From positions 1 to 50,798 of the forward strand of contig NZ_JADOGI010000055.1 in the NCBI RefSeq assembly GCF_015645445.1: DNA of 50,798 nucleotides. The letters run 5' to 3'. The number at the start of each line of letters is the position of its first letter. The stretch's first letter is position 1. Origin of the DNA: Nonomuraea cypriaca (GTDB taxonomy: Bacteria; Actinomycetota; Actinomycetes; Streptosporangiales; Streptosporangiaceae). The notes under the pieces were generated by a model. The model had not been told where the DNA came from, made no database searches, and saw only the letters and a list, made by a program, of their open reading frames with translations. A program made the translations under genes and the position numbers. Shown here piece after piece: positions 48,839 to 50,798 of the stretch.

Positions 48839-49836
48839 AGCTCGAACCCCGCGGGGAAGGGGTCGCGCGGGTCGAGGAAGTACTGGGCGGTGCCGGTGAT
48901 CCAGGCGCGTCCGGTGATCGACGGCACGACGGCGGTCCGGCCGCCGACCGTGGTCTCCTCCAGGATCCGCCCGATGAACCTGGTCCCGATGAACGACTCG
49001 TTCACGAAGTCGCGCCCGGCCGGCAGCTCGCCGCGGGCGTGCAGCTGCGCCATCCTGGCGCTGGTGCCGGTGCCGCACGGCGAGCGGTCGAACCAGCCGG
49101 GGTGGATGGCCATGGCGTGCCGCGAGTGGTGGGCGTCGGACCCGGGCGCGGCGAAGTAGACGTGGTGGCAGCCGCGGATGCGGTCGTCCTCGCGGTGCAC
49201 GGGCTCGTCGGCGGCGTTGATCGCCTCCATGGTGGCGAGGCCGGCCGCAATGATCTCGTTCTTGGCCTTGCGGTCGAAGGGCAGGCCGTAGGCGTCGAGG
49301 CCGACGACGGCGTAGAAGTTGCCGCCGTACGCCAGGTCGTACGGGATCTCCCCGAACCCGGGCACGGTCACGGCGGCGTCCAGGCGGTCGCAGTAGGAGG
49401 GCACGTTGCGCAGCGTCACCGACATGGCCATCCCGTCCTCGACGGCCACGTCGGCCTCCACCAGCCCGGCGGGGACCTCCAGCCGCACGGTCGTGACCGG
49501 CTCGGTGACCTCGACCATGCCGGTCTCGACGAGCACGGTCGCCACGCCGATCGTGCCGTGCCCGCACATCGGCAGCAGCCCGGACACCTCGATGAACAGC
49601 ACGCCGAAGTCCGCGTCCGGCCTGGTGGGCGGCTGCAGGATGGCGCCGCTCATGGCGGAGTGGCCGCGCGGCTCGGTCACCAGCAGGGTGCGGATGTGAT
49701 CGAGGTGGTCGCGGAAGTAGACCCGCCGCTCGGCCATGCTCGCGCCGGGAACCACCCCGATCCCGCCGGTGATCACACGGGTGGGCATGCCCTCCGTGTG
49801 GGAGTCGACGGCGTGGAAAACGCGCTTGGTCCTCAC
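48835..49836 (-). CDS. Proline racemase-family protein, copy 1 (4-hydroxyproline 2-epimerase-like)
   Basis: 333 aa. Opens HAVDSHTEGMPTRVITGG, the substrate-contact region; catalytic Cys in LLPMCGHGTIGVA and WFDRSPCGTGTSARMA. This pattern fits 4-hydroxyproline 2-epimerases and proline racemases; the 2-epimerase role is favoured by the DapA-like gene upstream. The start GTG 49836 lies in the last of three CTGTGAGGAC repeats, with the preceding copy supplying the ribosome-binding GAGG. Confidence 0.9.
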   Translation of the reverse strand: MRTKRVFHAVDSHTEGMPTRVITGGIGVVPGASMAERRVYFRDHLDHIRTLLVTEPRGHSAMSGAILQPPTRPDADFGVLFIEVSGLLPMCGHGTIGVATVLVETGMVEVTEPVTTVRLEVPAGLVEADVAVEDGMAMSVTLRNVPSYCDRLDAAVTVPGFGEIPYDLAYGGNFYAVVGLDAYGLPFDRKAKNEIIAAGLATMEAINAADEPVHREDDRIRGCHHVYFAAPGSDAHHSRHAMAIHPGWFDRSPCGTGTSARMAQLHARGELPAGRDFVNESFIGTRFIGRILEETTVGGRTAVVPSITGRAWITGTAQYFLDPRDPFPAGFEL

Positions 49837-49863
49837 AGTGTCCTCACAGGGTCGTCCTCACAG
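49829..49863. repeat. Threefold CTGTGAGGAC repeat at a translation start
   Basis: GTCCTCACAG occurs at 49829-49838, 49840-49849 and 49854-49863. On the minus strand each copy reads CTGTGAGGAC, carrying both a GTG codon and a GAGG ribosome-binding core; only the last copy is the start of the epimerase gene. Confidence 0.7.
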
Positions 49864-49868
49864 GGCCG

Positions 49869-50762
49869 TCACCGCAGCCCTTCTGCCAATGCCTTCTCGG
49901 TCGCCGACCGAACGATAGCCGCCTGCGCGTCCGTCAGCGGCTGCCTCGGCTGCCTGCAGGGGCCGCCGTAGCGGCCGGCCAGGTCCATGGACAGCTTGAT
50001 GGCCTGCACGAACTCGGTCTTGGAGTCCCAGCGCAGCAGTGGGTGCAGCGTGCGGTAGAGGGGCAGCGCGGTCTCGAGGTCGCCCGCGAGCGCCGCGCGG
50101 TAGAGGGCCACGCTGGAGGCGGGCAGCGCGTTCGGGTAGCCGGCGATCCAGCCGACCGCCCCGGCCACGGCGAGTTCGAGCAGCACGTCGTCGGAGCCGA
50201 TGAGCACGTCGAGGCCGGGCGCCAGCTCGGCGATCTCGTACGCCCGCCGCGGGTCCCCGCTGAACTCCTTGATCGCCACGATCAGGCCCTCCTCGTGCAG
50301 CCTGGCCAGCAACGCGGGGGTCAGGTCGACCTTGGTGTCGTACGGGTTGTTGTAGGCCACGATCGGCACGCCCGCCTTGGCGACCTCGCGGTAGTGGGCG
50401 ACGACCGCCCGCTCGTCGGCCCGGTAGGCGTTGGGCGGCAGCAGGAGGACCGAGCCGCAGCCCGCCTCACCCGCCTGCTCGGCCCAGCGGCGCGACTCCG
50501 CGGCGCCGTACGCGCCCACTCCGGCCATCACGCCGGTGCCGCCGACGGCCTCGACGGCGGTCTCGATCACCTTGGCCCGTTCCTGCGGGGTGAGCGTCTG
50601 GTACTCGCCGAGCGACCCGTTGGGCACGACCCCGTCGCAGCCGTTCTCGACCAGCCAGCGGCAGTGGCCGGCGTAGCCGTCGAAGTCCACGGACAGGTCC
50701 GTGCGAAGGGGCAGCGCGGTGGCCACCATGACGCCGTGCCAGGGCTTTGTACGGTTTTCCAT
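49869..50762 (-). CDS. DapA-family lyase/deaminase (dihydrodipicolinate synthase-like)
   Basis: 297 aa class I aldolase-type TIM barrel. Schiff-base Lys in GLIVAIKEFSGDPRR, catalytic Tyr in IVAYNNPYDTKV, substrate loop VPNGSLGEYQTLTPQERAKVIE. In hydroxyproline catabolism a DapA relative acts as delta-1-pyrroline-4-hydroxy-2-carboxylate deaminase, which fits the two racemase-family genes that follow; other keto-acid lyase roles are possible. ATG 50762 is chosen because GAGGAA precedes it by six bases; ATG 50777 would leave that site inside the gene. First gene of the operon in view. Confidence 0.9.
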   Translation of the reverse strand: MENRTKPWHGVMVATALPLRTDLSVDFDGYAGHCRWLVENGCDGVVPNGSLGEYQTLTPQERAKVIETAVEAVGGTGVMAGVGAYGAAESRRWAEQAGEAGCGSVLLLPPNAYRADERAVVAHYREVAKAGVPIVAYNNPYDTKVDLTPALLARLHEEGLIVAIKEFSGDPRRAYEIAELAPGLDVLIGSDDVLLELAVAGAVGWIAGYPNALPASSVALYRAALAGDLETALPLYRTLHPLLRWDSKTEFVQAIKLSMDLAGRYGGPCRQPRQPLTDAQAAIVRSATEKALAEGLR

Positions 50763-50798
50763 CAGGGGTTCCTCCATGTCTCGGGGTTGATCCGGCTG

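Overview
This 50.8 kb window is high-GC DNA with the features of a filamentous actinomycete chromosome. It shows almost exclusive G/C at third codon positions, many GTG starts, ATGA-coupled operons, a SufR-led suf operon, an actinobacterial-type release-factor relative (VLRF1), hisE-hisG order and long-form HisG. Gene content and the lanthipeptide-type dehydratase suggest Streptosporangiaceae (Nonomuraea-like); that placement is inference and no species is named.

Left edge (1-6.4 kb). A lanthipeptide-dehydratase-type RiPP enzyme (cut by the window edge) is preceded by an unlisted 42-codon ORF in a markedly AT-richer island. Divergently follow a membrane SpoIIE-type PP2C phosphatase and a PLP aminotransferase, then a membrane-anchored PstS-like phosphate-binding fusion protein.

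6.6-16.7 kb. A compact UvrA-like drug-resistance ATPase, a hypothetical protein, an LD-carboxypeptidase, a sulfotransferase-like protein overlapping tail-to-tail with an ABC exporter, a crotonase-family protein, a small conserved HTH protein, and an ABC-F ATPase whose leader can fold over its ribosome-binding site.

16.7-25.5 kb is a coherent carbohydrate locus on the minus strand: LacI regulator, YesU-like DUF1961 protein, YesL-like membrane protein, lipoprotein binding protein, two LplB/LplC-type permeases and an exo-rhamnogalacturonan-lyase/YetA-like (PL26-type) enzyme. Two copies of a near-palindrome (TTGAATCGNCTCAA) sit on the two promoters of this locus, one of them inside the 17-bp spacer of a very good -35/-10 pair. 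I infer a LacI-repressed system for import and breakdown of pectin (rhamnogalacturonan) fragments.

25.5-30 kb is a worn region. It holds a TetR regulator, an NmrA-type reductase that has lost about 70 residues of its Rossmann domain, three 25-bp tandem repeats, acVLRF1, a degenerate EAL-CBS protein, an endonuclease/phosphatase-family gene missing its C-terminal motif, and the first 50 codons of an ABC ATPase lying tail-to-tail against it: a deletion scar.

29.8-34 kb: beta-carbonic anhydrase, hisE-hisG, and a DEAD-box RNA helicase with a long structured leader. 34-40.4 kb: an eight-gene operon sufR-sufB-sufD-(Rieske ferredoxin)-sufC-sufS-sufU-sufT, nearly all genes overlapping by 1-4 nt, with a SufR-type inverted repeat at the first start codon and an iron-box-like site upstream. 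40.4-46 kb: two MFS exporters, an ABC-2 exporter with a leaderless-looking promoter, and an EamA transporter. 46.2-50.8 kb: a five-gene operon (DapA-like aldolase, two proline-racemase-family proteins, an ornithine-cyclodeaminase-family reductase and a GntR regulator), best read as hydroxyproline/proline-type amino acid catabolism.
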